Assembly (NCBI GenBank): GCA_016199745.1
Contig: JACQFZ010000048.1
Coordinates: 186,001 to 250,000 of the forward strand
DNA from: Gammaproteobacteria bacterium
GTDB lineage: Bacteria > Pseudomonadota > Gammaproteobacteria > Acidiferrobacterales > Sulfurifustaceae
Length of the DNA stretch: 64,000 nucleotides
Direction: 5' to 3'
Shown: piece by piece, positions 8,175 through 16,183 of the stretch
Layout: each line of letters opens with the position of its first letter
How positions within the stretch are numbered: position 1 is the stretch's first letter
Notes under the pieces: generated by a model
What the model was told of the DNA's origin: nothing
Databases searched by the model: none
The model's input: only the letters and a program-made list of their open reading frames with translations
Position numbers and translations under genes: made by a program

Positions 8175-8953
8175 GCACGATCGGTATTATCCCCGCCCGC
8201 ATGGCCTCCAGCCGCTTTCCCGGCAAGCCACTGGCGTTGATCCACGGCGTACCGATGATTGGCCACGTCTATTTTCGCTGCAAGATGAGCCGCGCGCTCG
8301 ACGAGGTCTACATCGCTACGTGCGACGAAGAAATCCGTCAATACGCGCGCTCGATCGGCGCACCGTGCGTGATGACCGCCAATACCCACGAACGCGCCAC
8401 CGACCGCACTGCCGAAGCGATGCTCAAAATCGAAGCCGATACCGGCAAGCGCACCGACATCGTCGTCATGATCCAAGGCGACGAGCCAATGACGCGGCCG
8501 GAAATGATCGATGAAGCGATCGCCCCGTTCCGCACCGATCGCAACATCAATGTCGTCAACCTAATGGCACACATCGACAATGTCGAGGATTTTGAGGATC
8601 CGAACGAAGTCAAAGTGGTGATCGATCTCAAAGGCGACGCCCTGTATTTTTCGCGCGAAGCGATTCCGTCGCGTAAAAAAGGCGTGACTAAGGTGCCAAT
8701 GCTGAAACAGGTTTGCATCATCCCGTTTCGGCGCGACTACTTGCTGCGCTTCAACAGCCTATCGCCGACACCGCTTGAAGTGATCGAATCAGTCGACATG
8801 ATGCGCATCCTCGAACACGGCGAAAAAGTACGAATGATCATGACAAACGCACAGACCGTCAGCGTCGACACGCCGGAAGATCACGCTTATGTCAACGAGT
8901 TGATGCGGACCGATTCGCTGATGCCGAGCTATTCCAACAAGCGCACCGGCTGA
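8171..8953 (+). CDS. KdsB-like CMP-ulosonate cytidylyltransferase
   Basis: A 260-residue relative of 3-deoxy-manno-octulosonate cytidylyltransferase. The CTP-binding start is IGIIPARMASSRFPGKPL, followed by TDRTAEAM and IQGDEP (metal/substrate loop). The ending VDTPEDHAYV is typical. It is somewhat divergent and longer than housekeeping KdsB (about 250 residues), and its insertion in a surface locus behind an aldolase suggests a different ulosonic acid. The start is the ATG at 8171, overlapping the aldolase stop; the frame extends upstream to 8129 but without conserved sequence, and GGAG lies 12 bases before this ATG. If this is the only kdsB in the genome, it could instead serve lipid A-core synthesis. 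Confidence 0.8.
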   Translation: MSTIGIIPARMASSRFPGKPLALIHGVPMIGHVYFRCKMSRALDEVYIATCDEEIRQYARSIGAPCVMTANTHERATDRTAEAMLKIEADTGKRTDIVVMIQGDEPMTRPEMIDEAIAPFRTDRNINVVNLMAHIDNVEDFEDPNEVKVVIDLKGDALYFSREAIPSRKKGVTKVPMLKQVCIIPFRRDYLLRFNSLSPTPLEVIESVDMMRILEHGEKVRMIMTNAQTVSVDTPEDHAYVNELMRTDSLMPSYSNKRTG

Positions 8954-8975
8954 CATCAGCCGCGTCGCAACCGGT

Positions 8976-11003
8976 CTAGTCGTTCCGCCGACGGTCGGTC
9001 ATGCCACCGCTTTTCGCGTTAGCCAGTACACTACCGACTATCGTGCAAAAGCGTTCTTCTGGATCGAGCGCTAGATCGTCGAACATCGCCTCGATAGCGC
9101 CCGGCCAGTGCGGACGCGCCTCGGCGAACGGAGTTTCTTCTTCGTACAGCCGTCGCAATGCTTGTCGTAGCGAGACAACATCATCCGCCTTTATTACCGC
9201 CGGGCCCACCGCATTCAGCGATGACGCGGTAAAACTGAAGATGGTGTCGTTGACAAACATCACTACCGGCGTTCCCAGTGCAATCGCCTCTAGCCCTACT
9301 GTCGAGCCTGTCATTATCAATGCCCGCGCCCGGCCGATGCAGTCGTAAAGGTTAGCGGTAGCCGGCACCACCTGCCCGTTGATGGCGCTCGTCTTCTGCT
9401 GTAAACGGTGCAAGAATTCCGGGCCATGATCATTGGTTGGATGACCCTTGATCTCGAGCACAAACCGGTGCTCGGATCCAACCAACGCTTCAGCCAGTAC
9501 CGCGGCGAAACTCAGCGCCTCGTTGTAATCCAGCGATACCGGTATCAACAACGGATACTTGCCGCCCTCGTTTGCTTTCGCAGGTGCCTGACCGCGTTCG
9601 CGCCAGCGCGACCGTAACTGCTGATACCGAAGCGGGCCGACGATGTGCACCTGGTCGGCGCTGAATCCATTTTTGAGCATCAATTGCGCGGCGTAACTAC
9701 CGGTCGTGACGATATGATCCGGTACCGGCATCGACGCCACTGCATCAGTGGTACGACGACCGATTTCGCCCGGCGCAAACACATGCGAAAGATAATCTTC
9801 ACCGATGGAAGAATGTTGGTAGCCGACCGTCGTCGTGCGTCGCGTTCCCAACCCGAGGAGCAGCGCTCGCTCGAACGGTTGGAACTCGATTCGAAACAAC
9901 AATAGATCGAAATCCGGTAATTTTTTGACGGCGTGGCGCAACAACAGATTACGAAACAGCTCACGATCGCTCGTCGTCCTGAGCAATTCCTCGCGGACCA
10001 ACGACTCGATCGTAAAGCCGGCAAACGCTCGATCTTCCGGCGGCAACTGCCAGTGCAGCGCGCGCCAACAATAAATCGGTGCGGCACCGAGTAATCTGCC
10101 GCTGGCGGTCAGGCTGCACAGCGATTGCAAGCACAAAAAATCATTCGATCTGGCGAGCGTTCGTATCCTAACCCGATCCTTGAACACGCTCAGCAATCGT
10201 ACTCGCAGCCAGACGACATGGCGCACAGCAAATCCGGCAGCCGACATTCCCTGCGGCAAGCCCTGATAAAACACTTCACGCCGATTTTCCGCGTCCCACG
10301 CGTTGCGCCACCAAATCGGAAAAAAACTAAAGAGCGCGACTTGCCGATTCGACATAGACGACGACTTCGACTCAGCGGCTGTTCCTACCAACAACTTAAG
10401 CAGGACAAGCTCGGCCAACGTGCCAAACGCCAACGCTACCGCACGACATGGATAAGTGATTTTATCCGCCGCTCCCTGGAACGCTCCTTTAAATTTCCTA
10501 AACCATGGACGCCTGCTGATAATCCTGACCTTGTACTGCGGGCCTAGACTATCCGCTATTACCTTGGCCAGTTTCGCATCTGCTAGCGCGATCCACACCT
10601 CCGCTGGTCGGTGTACGTCACATGCCGCGCGTACCAACGCCAACGAATAGAGCCGAGCAATCAATGTGCCGCGAAAGACGCTCTTTTCCGACATGTCGGT
10701 CAACCACCAACCGGCCGGATCTCCGGGGAATACCGAATCGGCGAGCGAATACCCGCTTGGACCTCGACGAAAAGGAAGCTGCGCGTAATAGCGCGGCACG
10801 AACTCTTTTAGAACTTGCTTCGCTCTTACCGCCAGCGGCGCAAACGGCAGAAACATGTCGGGTGCGAGATCGCGGCCGTGGATCTTGGCCTCGTCGATCA
10901 ATGCTTGCGAAGGATAACGCAGAGGCAACAACCGCATGTGACCGTCGTCGGTGCCGGCGTCCTTCAGCTCACGCCGGTATCCATCGAGGACAACTAATCG
11001 CAC
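8976..11003 (-). CDS. Large surface-carbohydrate biosynthesis protein with C-terminal GT-B-like domain
   Basis: A 675-residue cytoplasmic protein. Residues 1-190 form an unassigned domain, a hydrophobic stretch (about 187-209) follows, and the C-terminal half looks like a GT-B glycosyltransferase. That half has VLEIKGHP, an HP-type motif, and MTGSTVGLEAIALGTPVVMF, a nucleotide-binding S/T motif seen in KpsS/KpsC Kdo transferases, polysialyltransferases and related proteins. A plausible role is transfer of a CMP-ulosonic acid or assembly of the glycan. The start is a GTG at 11003, seven bases after the methyltransferase stop, with only a weak ribosome binding site. It converges with the KdsB-like gene 22 bases away. 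Function beyond the fold is uncertain. Confidence 0.7.
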   Translation of the reverse strand: MRLVVLDGYRRELKDAGTDDGHMRLLPLRYPSQALIDEAKIHGRDLAPDMFLPFAPLAVRAKQVLKEFVPRYYAQLPFRRGPSGYSLADSVFPGDPAGWWLTDMSEKSVFRGTLIARLYSLALVRAACDVHRPAEVWIALADAKLAKVIADSLGPQYKVRIISRRPWFRKFKGAFQGAADKITYPCRAVALAFGTLAELVLLKLLVGTAAESKSSSMSNRQVALFSFFPIWWRNAWDAENRREVFYQGLPQGMSAAGFAVRHVVWLRVRLLSVFKDRVRIRTLARSNDFLCLQSLCSLTASGRLLGAAPIYCWRALHWQLPPEDRAFAGFTIESLVREELLRTTSDRELFRNLLLRHAVKKLPDFDLLLFRIEFQPFERALLLGLGTRRTTTVGYQHSSIGEDYLSHVFAPGEIGRRTTDAVASMPVPDHIVTTGSYAAQLMLKNGFSADQVHIVGPLRYQQLRSRWRERGQAPAKANEGGKYPLLIPVSLDYNEALSFAAVLAEALVGSEHRFVLEIKGHPTNDHGPEFLHRLQQKTSAINGQVVPATANLYDCIGRARALIMTGSTVGLEAIALGTPVVMFVNDTIFSFTASSLNAVGPAVIKADDVVSLRQALRRLYEEETPFAEARPHWPGAIEAMFDDLALDPEERFCTIVGSVLANAKSGGMTDRRRND

Positions 11004-11010
11004 GGGTTAA

Positions 11011-12027
11011 TTAAACTTTTCTAGCAACTACGCAGACATGCGAGCTCAGCGATGAATCTGCTAGAAACTTTTGAAAATGGGGAAGTAGCTGCCGGTAACG
11101 TTCTGTCTGTGCCAACTTAAGCATGGTCTTAACAAACCGCGGCAGCTCGAGCTCGTCGTCTTCAGCCGCCATGTTCTTGACGATATCGGCATCGAGCCGC
11201 CCAGGGGTCATGACGTCCAGCAGCTCGAGGCCGCAATGATCGATCAACTGCGCGAAACCCGGCACCGAAACAAAATTAATATGATGTGGCGGGGAAATGC
11301 TTTTTGATTTATCCCACAGTATCTGTAAATCGAATCCAGTTACCGACAGCGTAGTGAAGATCAGAATTCCATTTGGCGCCAAGATATTGGCCATGCTTTT
11401 GACAAAAGCACCGGGGTCGTACAAATGCTCGAACACCTCGAACGAGGTCACGATCGACGCCCGCACCTCATCGGCACGGACGGCCTCAATCGGCTTTTCA
11501 ATGACCATGTGCCCACGTTGCCGGCATACACGCGCCAGGTCCCTGCCCGGCTCGATACCAATGACTTCATCAAACCGCCCACTCGACTTCGCTGCTTCCA
11601 GAAAAAGACCAATGCCAGCACCGACATCGGCCAACACGCGCGGTCGCGGCGGCTCGAATCGTTCGACGATGGCGCTGATCATCTGCGCTCGCGGCTCGAA
11701 GATCTGTGTTCGCCGCGCCTCGGCCGTGCTCGGAAAAAAAACCTCGGCCCAGTAACGCGACGATTCCGAATCACGGTAAAACCGATCGATCATTGCCGCG
11801 GTTGGCCGTGGCGACACATACAAGCTATCGCAGCCGGGGCAGCTGACATATCTAAAACCGTGTTTAACGAATTCAGCATGCTGCTCCGGTATACCGCAGG
11901 CCGGGCAGCTCACTTTTACAAACTGATCGGTGTTACTGAAAAACTTCGGAATATCGGCCTTCGAAATCCGCAAATACTCGTCGAATATGGCGCGCGGTCT
12001 GATTTCGTGTTCTTTTATTTCGAGCAA
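11011..12027 (-). CDS. Class I SAM-dependent methyltransferase with N-terminal zinc-ribbon-like module
   Basis: A 338-residue protein. Residues about 40-70 carry two CxxC pairs (SCPACG and SCPGCDSLY), as in C-methyltransferase-like proteins of sugar loci. The Rossmann core has VLADVGAGIGLFLEAA (motif I), SFEVFEHLYDPG and FTTLSVTGFD. It probably methylates a sugar or nucleotide-sugar intermediate; the methyl acceptor is unknown. The start is a TTG at 12027 with the purine-rich GGGGGTAGAG just upstream. It follows the O-antigen ligase-like gene by 27 bases. The methyltransferase at 25701-26609 shares the cysteine pairs followed by the SAM domain. Confidence 0.8.
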   Translation of the reverse strand: MLEIKEHEIRPRAIFDEYLRISKADIPKFFSNTDQFVKVSCPACGIPEQHAEFVKHGFRYVSCPGCDSLYVSPRPTAAMIDRFYRDSESSRYWAEVFFPSTAEARRTQIFEPRAQMISAIVERFEPPRPRVLADVGAGIGLFLEAAKSSGRFDEVIGIEPGRDLARVCRQRGHMVIEKPIEAVRADEVRASIVTSFEVFEHLYDPGAFVKSMANILAPNGILIFTTLSVTGFDLQILWDKSKSISPPHHINFVSVPGFAQLIDHCGLELLDVMTPGRLDADIVKNMAAEDDELELPRFVKTMLKLAQTERYRQLLPHFQKFLADSSLSSHVCVVARKV

Positions 12028-12054
12028 CGGCTCTACCCCCGATTCGATCAGTAA

Positions 12055-13476
12055 TTATGCGATCGCCGAGCGCACGTCGCCAGCATCAACATTTTGTTCG
12101 GCACGTTCAGATTGCTCGGCAGCGCGCCTTGATTGATCGGCTTTTGACCAACTCTCGATGATGCCGGCCAATACCAGGGCAATGCCCCACGCTACCGGCG
12201 GCAACGAGCTCAACGTCGTCACACCAAAACCCATTAGGCCAACGACCGCCGCACGAATCCTCGGGTCGCGTGATCGGATACCTTCGAAGACACTAACGAA
12301 AACCAACAACGCTAACATCGCCCCGCCCACTATTCCGATCTCGACAAAGAAACTGAAGAACGATCCTTGATCCGAATAAAACCTCAACGGCGTGATCACT
12401 CGTTCCGAGTTAAATACGCTCCCGGGGCCGTAACCAAACATCCAGGCATTGACCGCTTGCAGCCCCAGCATTTTCAATCCGTGCCATCTTCCCTGGATAG
12501 ATCCGACCATTGCCGGTGTCGCCGCGACGGCTGATACCTCCGCTTGCTCTGCCGACTGGGTGGTTGACTGGGTGGCAGTCGCCGCTGGCGGAGACGACAA
12601 ATGGTAAGTAAAGGCAAGCGTGAACTTGCCGACCCCGAAAACCAAGACAAAGGCGACGACCGCCGCCAACGTGGAAAAAACAATCCAGACGCGCTCCTTA
12701 TGGGACCTAGCCCAAAATACCGCGAGGCCTAGCATAAAACACAGCGCTACTAAACCAGCGCGGCTTTGCGCGGACAAAACAGCAAAAACAAAAACGGCGA
12801 CGCCCAACACATAGAGCGCAACCGAACGGTGATTCCGGATCAACAAGAAACCGCCAAGCGCACAAATAGCGCCGGTCAGCATTAGATTATTGGCATAAGG
12901 ACCGATAGACATAAACGGCATCTGTATTTCGACATCGCCAATGAGCACGCGTCGCCGGGTGGTGGTCGAGAACAGCAGTCGTTCCGCTGCCAAATATATA
13001 TTACGTTCCGGCACCAGCTTAGTTTGTGTAATAAACTCGAACACCGACCAAAGCGCCAACAACGCCGCGGTCGCCGTCAATGCGTAAACCATTCTCTTAC
13101 TGTTATCGTACGATCCGATCAATACGATCACTGCAAAAGCGAAACCCCAATAGGTAACGACATTGCCGACTGCCCATATAACCGACCACTTCGGTGAACT
13201 CGAGACAACCGCCGACAAAAATTGCCAGACTGCTACCGCTGCCAGCAAGCTAAGGGTACGTGGCGCCCGGTTGAGCGCCGACAATTTGAGCTTGGGCAGC
13301 TGCACAACCAATAAACCGAGCAACGCCAACATGGCGATGCGGGGTAAATCCAGGTTCGGAAACGCCGGAGCAAATCGAAAACCGACGCCGTTTGGTAATA
13401 AGATCGAGGCACATAACAGGAAAATGGCAGCCAGCGAGACTGCGGAAGGAACCTGCTTTTGGGTGGTATCGGTCAT
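12055..13476 (-). CDS. O-antigen ligase / Wzy-type polymerase family membrane protein
   Basis: A 473-residue polytopic inner-membrane protein with about eleven hydrophobic segments, a large hydrophilic periplasmic loop (about 290-350, rich in Ala/Thr/Ser/Gln) and the typical family signatures SAQSRAGLVAL and FGYGPGSVFN. Members either polymerise lipid-linked repeat units (Wzy), ligate glycan to lipid A-core (WaaL) or transfer glycans to proteins (PglL). Sequence alone does not separate these. The ATG at 13476 has AGGAG nine bases upstream. A TTGACA-containing promoter candidate and a short ORF lie upstream. The C-terminus is rich in Glu, Arg and Ala. Confidence 0.8.
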   Translation of the reverse strand: MTDTTQKQVPSAVSLAAIFLLCASILLPNGVGFRFAPAFPNLDLPRIAMLALLGLLVVQLPKLKLSALNRAPRTLSLLAAVAVWQFLSAVVSSSPKWSVIWAVGNVVTYWGFAFAVIVLIGSYDNSKRMVYALTATAALLALWSVFEFITQTKLVPERNIYLAAERLLFSTTTRRRVLIGDVEIQMPFMSIGPYANNLMLTGAICALGGFLLIRNHRSVALYVLGVAVFVFAVLSAQSRAGLVALCFMLGLAVFWARSHKERVWIVFSTLAAVVAFVLVFGVGKFTLAFTYHLSSPPAATATQSTTQSAEQAEVSAVAATPAMVGSIQGRWHGLKMLGLQAVNAWMFGYGPGSVFNSERVITPLRFYSDQGSFFSFFVEIGIVGGAMLALLVFVSVFEGIRSRDPRIRAAVVGLMGFGVTTLSSLPPVAWGIALVLAGIIESWSKADQSRRAAEQSERAEQNVDAGDVRSAIA

Positions 13477-13553
13477 TGACGAAATTCTCCTAAAATCTAC
13501 TCAACACCGGGCCGTGCTGCCCCAGTGGATCGTCGCCTCGTGAGCACAGCGGG

Positions 13554-13652
13554 TCATAGCCCTGGTAGAGGAAGTTTTACGGTGGAAATCAGAAGATGTG
13601 GCAGCAAAAACTTCGCTGCTCGCTTCGAAAGTCGTTCCATGAAGTACGCCAC
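13554..13652 (-). CDS. Possible 32-codon leader ORF upstream of the O-antigen ligase gene
   Basis: A GTG at 13652 is preceded by AAGGAGG at a spacing of nine and opens a frame of 32 codons ending in TGA at 13554. The peptide starts MAYFMERLSKRAAKF and becomes hydrophobic (LLPHLLISTV), so it could be a short membrane peptide. It lies between a TTGACA promoter candidate and the ligase start, in a 296-base gap that holds nothing else recognisable. The strong ribosome binding site is the main support; I recognise no homologue. It may be a chance ORF. Confidence 0.3.
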   Translation of the reverse strand: MAYFMERLSKRAAKFLLPHLLISTVKLPLPGL

Positions 13653-13685
13653 GTTAATCTTCCTCCTTGAACAGCAGCACGTCAA

Positions 13686-13715
13686 AGTAAACGGCATTAA
13701 CCGCTGCGCTGTCAA
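13686..13715 (-). promoter_or_regulatory. Sigma70-like promoter upstream of the O-antigen ligase gene
   Basis: On the minus strand TTGACA (13710-13715) is followed after 18 bases by TTTACT (13686-13691). The -35 is a perfect match and the -10 matches four of six. It lies in the intergenic gap after the FkbM gene and would give the ligase gene its own transcript. Confidence 0.45.
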
Positions 13716-13772
13716 GGGAATATTAACCTCAGATCATCGTTGGACGCCCAGCCAGACAGACACGAGACGCAT

Positions 13773-14729
13773 TCATCCGTTCCCCAAGCCACTGTCCGTC
13801 CCCGAATAAGGCCCTTTAGTATCGAAAATACCTGCCATCTTCATGATTAAATTTCGAATTCGTCCTTTGCCCCGGAAATCTGGAATGAAATTTTTCCCTT
13901 TATATTTCGCTAGAGTTCGCTGAACAGCGTGCTGCATTTCAACCGGCAACAGTCGTCGATTGTTTGCAAGATCGAACAGCGCTTGCGCCAGGTCGGCATA
14001 GCCGTAAACCATATAAACACCAATCGACCGGACTATCTTTTCCGGCGTCACTCCTTTCATTAACAGAATCAGCTCCGGACTCTTAAAGTACAGCGCGTCG
14101 CCATACACTAACTGCCCCTTGCGGCTACCGAAGGGTTTACTGCCGTTTCTCTTCCAGAAGTACCGTTTGAGGTCGAACAACTCAAAGTTCGATTTTCTAA
14201 CGAAACTGTCAACATCAGCGAACAACGGCTGGTTTTCATAGAGCGGAGAAAATTCGACTTCGAGCTCCAGGCCGATCGCCTGCTCCAAAGACTGGATGCC
14301 GCCCCGCAAAATCGCCAGCTCATATCCCTGCGTATCTATTTTGATGAAATCGATTTCGTTGAGATTGTTCTTTTCCAACTGATCATCGAGCGTGTCAGTT
14401 TTTATTTTGATCGTTCTTTCGACGCTGAATCGTTCGCAGTCCGGAAATTTGGCAAGAAAATCTCGATTGGGCAGATAAGCCGACGATACCTGCTGCTTTT
14501 TGCAAAGATTAAAATCAACTTCCTTTACGGCGTCGGACAATGCTGAATTCAAGACAACTAAATTTCCACGGCTCTTGCCCTTAAGTATTTCGAATTCCCG
14601 CGGATCGGGTTCGAACAAGATCGCCTTGAAAAACGACGTAAAGTTGCTCCAGCGGGAATCGATACCGCCGCTGGCGCCGACGTCGATCACCCACAGAGGA
14701 TTCGCCTTTAATAATTCATCTCCGATCAT
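13773..14729 (-). CDS. FkbM-family methyltransferase
   Basis: A 318-residue SAM-dependent methyltransferase of the FkbM family, usually O-methylating sugars or polyketides. VIDVGASGGIDSRW (14-27) is motif I, ILFEPDP is motif II, and FIKIDTQGYELAILRG is the family signature. The C-terminal 110 residues extend past the catalytic domain. The ATG at 14729 has GGAGAA seven bases upstream. Base composition stands out: I count 47 G+C in the 120 bases 14341-14460 (39%), far below the flanking genes, which suggests recent transfer. It follows the CMP-sugar synthetase gene by 42 bases and may methylate the ulosonic acid or a neighbouring sugar. Confidence 0.85.
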   Translation of the reverse strand: MIGDELLKANPLWVIDVGASGGIDSRWSNFTSFFKAILFEPDPREFEILKGKSRGNLVVLNSALSDAVKEVDFNLCKKQQVSSAYLPNRDFLAKFPDCERFSVERTIKIKTDTLDDQLEKNNLNEIDFIKIDTQGYELAILRGGIQSLEQAIGLELEVEFSPLYENQPLFADVDSFVRKSNFELFDLKRYFWKRNGSKPFGSRKGQLVYGDALYFKSPELILLMKGVTPEKIVRSIGVYMVYGYADLAQALFDLANNRRLLPVEMQHAVQRTLAKYKGKNFIPDFRGKGRIRNLIMKMAGIFDTKGPYSGTDSGLGNG

Positions 14730-14771
14730 CCTGTTTCTCCGATGCGCTAAATCGCGTCGATAACTTCCGTG

Positions 14772-15488
14772 CTAAGTTCGGGCCGATTGTTCGGCCAGCA
14801 ACCGTTCCAACGTTTGAAAATCTTCTAGTGTGTCGATATTTACGATCGGATCAGTAACCACTACCGCGCCGGAACGTTCGCCCATGATTTTCTTCTGCTC
14901 GAGCAGACAGGAACGGGTCATCGCGTACACCAATCCGTTACGGTGGAAAACCGGGCTCAATTGCTGCCGGGCAACGATGGTGGAGCCCCTGGCATCGAAA
15001 TAATCCATTCGGCCGTCCTGGTCGACAATCAGCTGCTTCAGCGGATGAAACTTGAGGTCAGTCGGCGACACCGTCCAGACGGCATCCAATCGCTCGCGCA
15101 CCAACCGCTCTACAACTTCATGCACATGCGCGGGCCGGCGTAACGGCGAGGTCGGCTGCAACATCACAACCACGTCGTACGTAATCCGATCCAGCTTTTC
15201 CATTTCCTGCAACGCATGCACCAACACATCCCAATCGGCGATGCGATCACCGGAAATGTCGACCGGTCGTGTAAACGGCGCGCTCAGGCCTTCACCGGCG
15301 GCAACACTGGCGATCTCGGTGCTATCGGTCGAGACCACCGCTCGGTCGATGAATGGACACGCCTTAATCGTTCGCGCCGTGAAGGCAATGAGCGGAACAC
15401 CGTTGACCGGTCGGATATTCTTTTTTAGAACACCTTTGCTGCCGCCGCGCGCGGGCACGACCGCCAATATTCGTTGCTGTTCGATCAC
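14772..15488 (-). CDS. CMP-nonulosonic acid cytidylyltransferase (NeuA/PseF/LegF/CMP-KDN type)
   Basis: A 238-residue cytidylyltransferase. The CTP-binding motif is VVPARGGSKGVLKKN (10-24), LLQPTSPLR is visible as MLQPTSPLR, and NIDTLEDF near the end matches the family. It couples CTP to a nonulosonic acid to give the CMP-activated donor. The start is the GTG at 15488, overlapping the HAD stop as GTGA. The order NeuB-cupin, HAD phosphatase, this gene recalls the Bacteroides thetaiotaomicron KDN set (KDN-9-phosphate synthase, phosphatase, CMP-KDN synthetase). It is also the best candidate for the otherwise unassigned PseF. Substrate specificity cannot be read here. Confidence 0.85.
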   Translation of the reverse strand: MIEQQRILAVVPARGGSKGVLKKNIRPVNGVPLIAFTARTIKACPFIDRAVVSTDSTEIASVAAGEGLSAPFTRPVDISGDRIADWDVLVHALQEMEKLDRITYDVVVMLQPTSPLRRPAHVHEVVERLVRERLDAVWTVSPTDLKFHPLKQLIVDQDGRMDYFDARGSTIVARQQLSPVFHRNGLVYAMTRSCLLEQKKIMGERSGAVVVTDPIVNIDTLEDFQTLERLLAEQSART

Positions 15489-16183
15489 TTGCGGATTCTC
15501 GTTGTCGCGGTGGCACTGTCGGGATCCCTGTTGAGGGAGAGAATAATGGGCGGAAGTTGACGCAGGTCGTCGATCAAAATCGATGGACGCTGGGTATAAC
15601 CGGAGAAATCGTTTTCAATACCGACGAAGTGGCAACCAACCGCCACCGCCGCAGTTCGGTCGACCTCGTTATCACCGACCATGACCGTTGCCTCGGGCGC
15701 TGCCATTACTTCAGCCATCGCTAACCGCAAGTTTTCAACCTTCCCGGCGGGACGACCGAGAATTTGCCTGAAAAAACGATCAATACCGCGTCGGCGCAGG
15801 ACCTGCCGCAACGGCGCGGTTGGCGTCGCCGAGCTCACGAACAACGCCACCTGTAACGCCGTCAATGCTTCCAAGCAGGCAGTGGCGCCAACAACTTCCG
15901 CACAGGAGGCGATGCTCTCCTCGCAGTAAGACGTATAACGATCCACCAGGTCGTGCGCCAAGGTTTGTTCAACTCGAACCGCCGGCAACCGACCGGTCGT
16001 CTGCAACCGTCGAACCAGTTCGGCAAAAATCGCCTGCCGATCCCCAACCTTGTCCACCAATACCGTATCGACTACTTCGGCAACGTCACCGAGCGCCTTG
16101 GTCACTTCATAAAAGCCTTGGCGTTTTATCGAATTCGACTGCACCAGCGTTCCGTCGAAATCGAAAACGACGCATTGGATCAT
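15485..16183 (-). CDS. HAD-superfamily phosphatase (copy 2, ulosonate-associated)
   Basis: A 232-residue HAD phosphatase with nucleophile motif VFDFDGTLVQS (Asp8, Asp10), motif II FVSSATP, Lys in GRPAGKVEN and motif IV VMVGDNEVDRTAA. The ATG at 16183 overlaps the stop of the NeuB-cupin gene (ATGA), and its own stop overlaps the next gene. Tight coupling between a synthase and a CMP-transferase argues that it dephosphorylates the ulosonic acid phosphate formed by the synthase, as in the mammalian Neu5Ac-9-P and bacterial KDN-9-P routes; bacterial NeuB/PseI pathways normally need no phosphatase. It is a paralogue of 4631-5305. Confidence 0.85.
   Translation of the reverse strand: MIQCVVFDFDGTLVQSNSIKRQGFYEVTKALGDVAEVVDTVLVDKVGDRQAIFAELVRRLQTTGRLPAVRVEQTLAHDLVDRYTSYCEESIASCAEVVGATACLEALTALQVALFVSSATPTAPLRQVLRRRGIDRFFRQILGRPAGKVENLRLAMAEVMAAPEATVMVGDNEVDRTAAVAVGCHFVGIENDFSGYTQRPSILIDDLRQLPPIILSLNRDPDSATATTRIRK

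Noticed and set aside
8171-8953. Calling the KdsB-like gene the housekeeping kdsB
   Set aside because: It is divergent, longer and coupled to an aldolase in a surface locus; the name is withheld until the rest of the genome is known.
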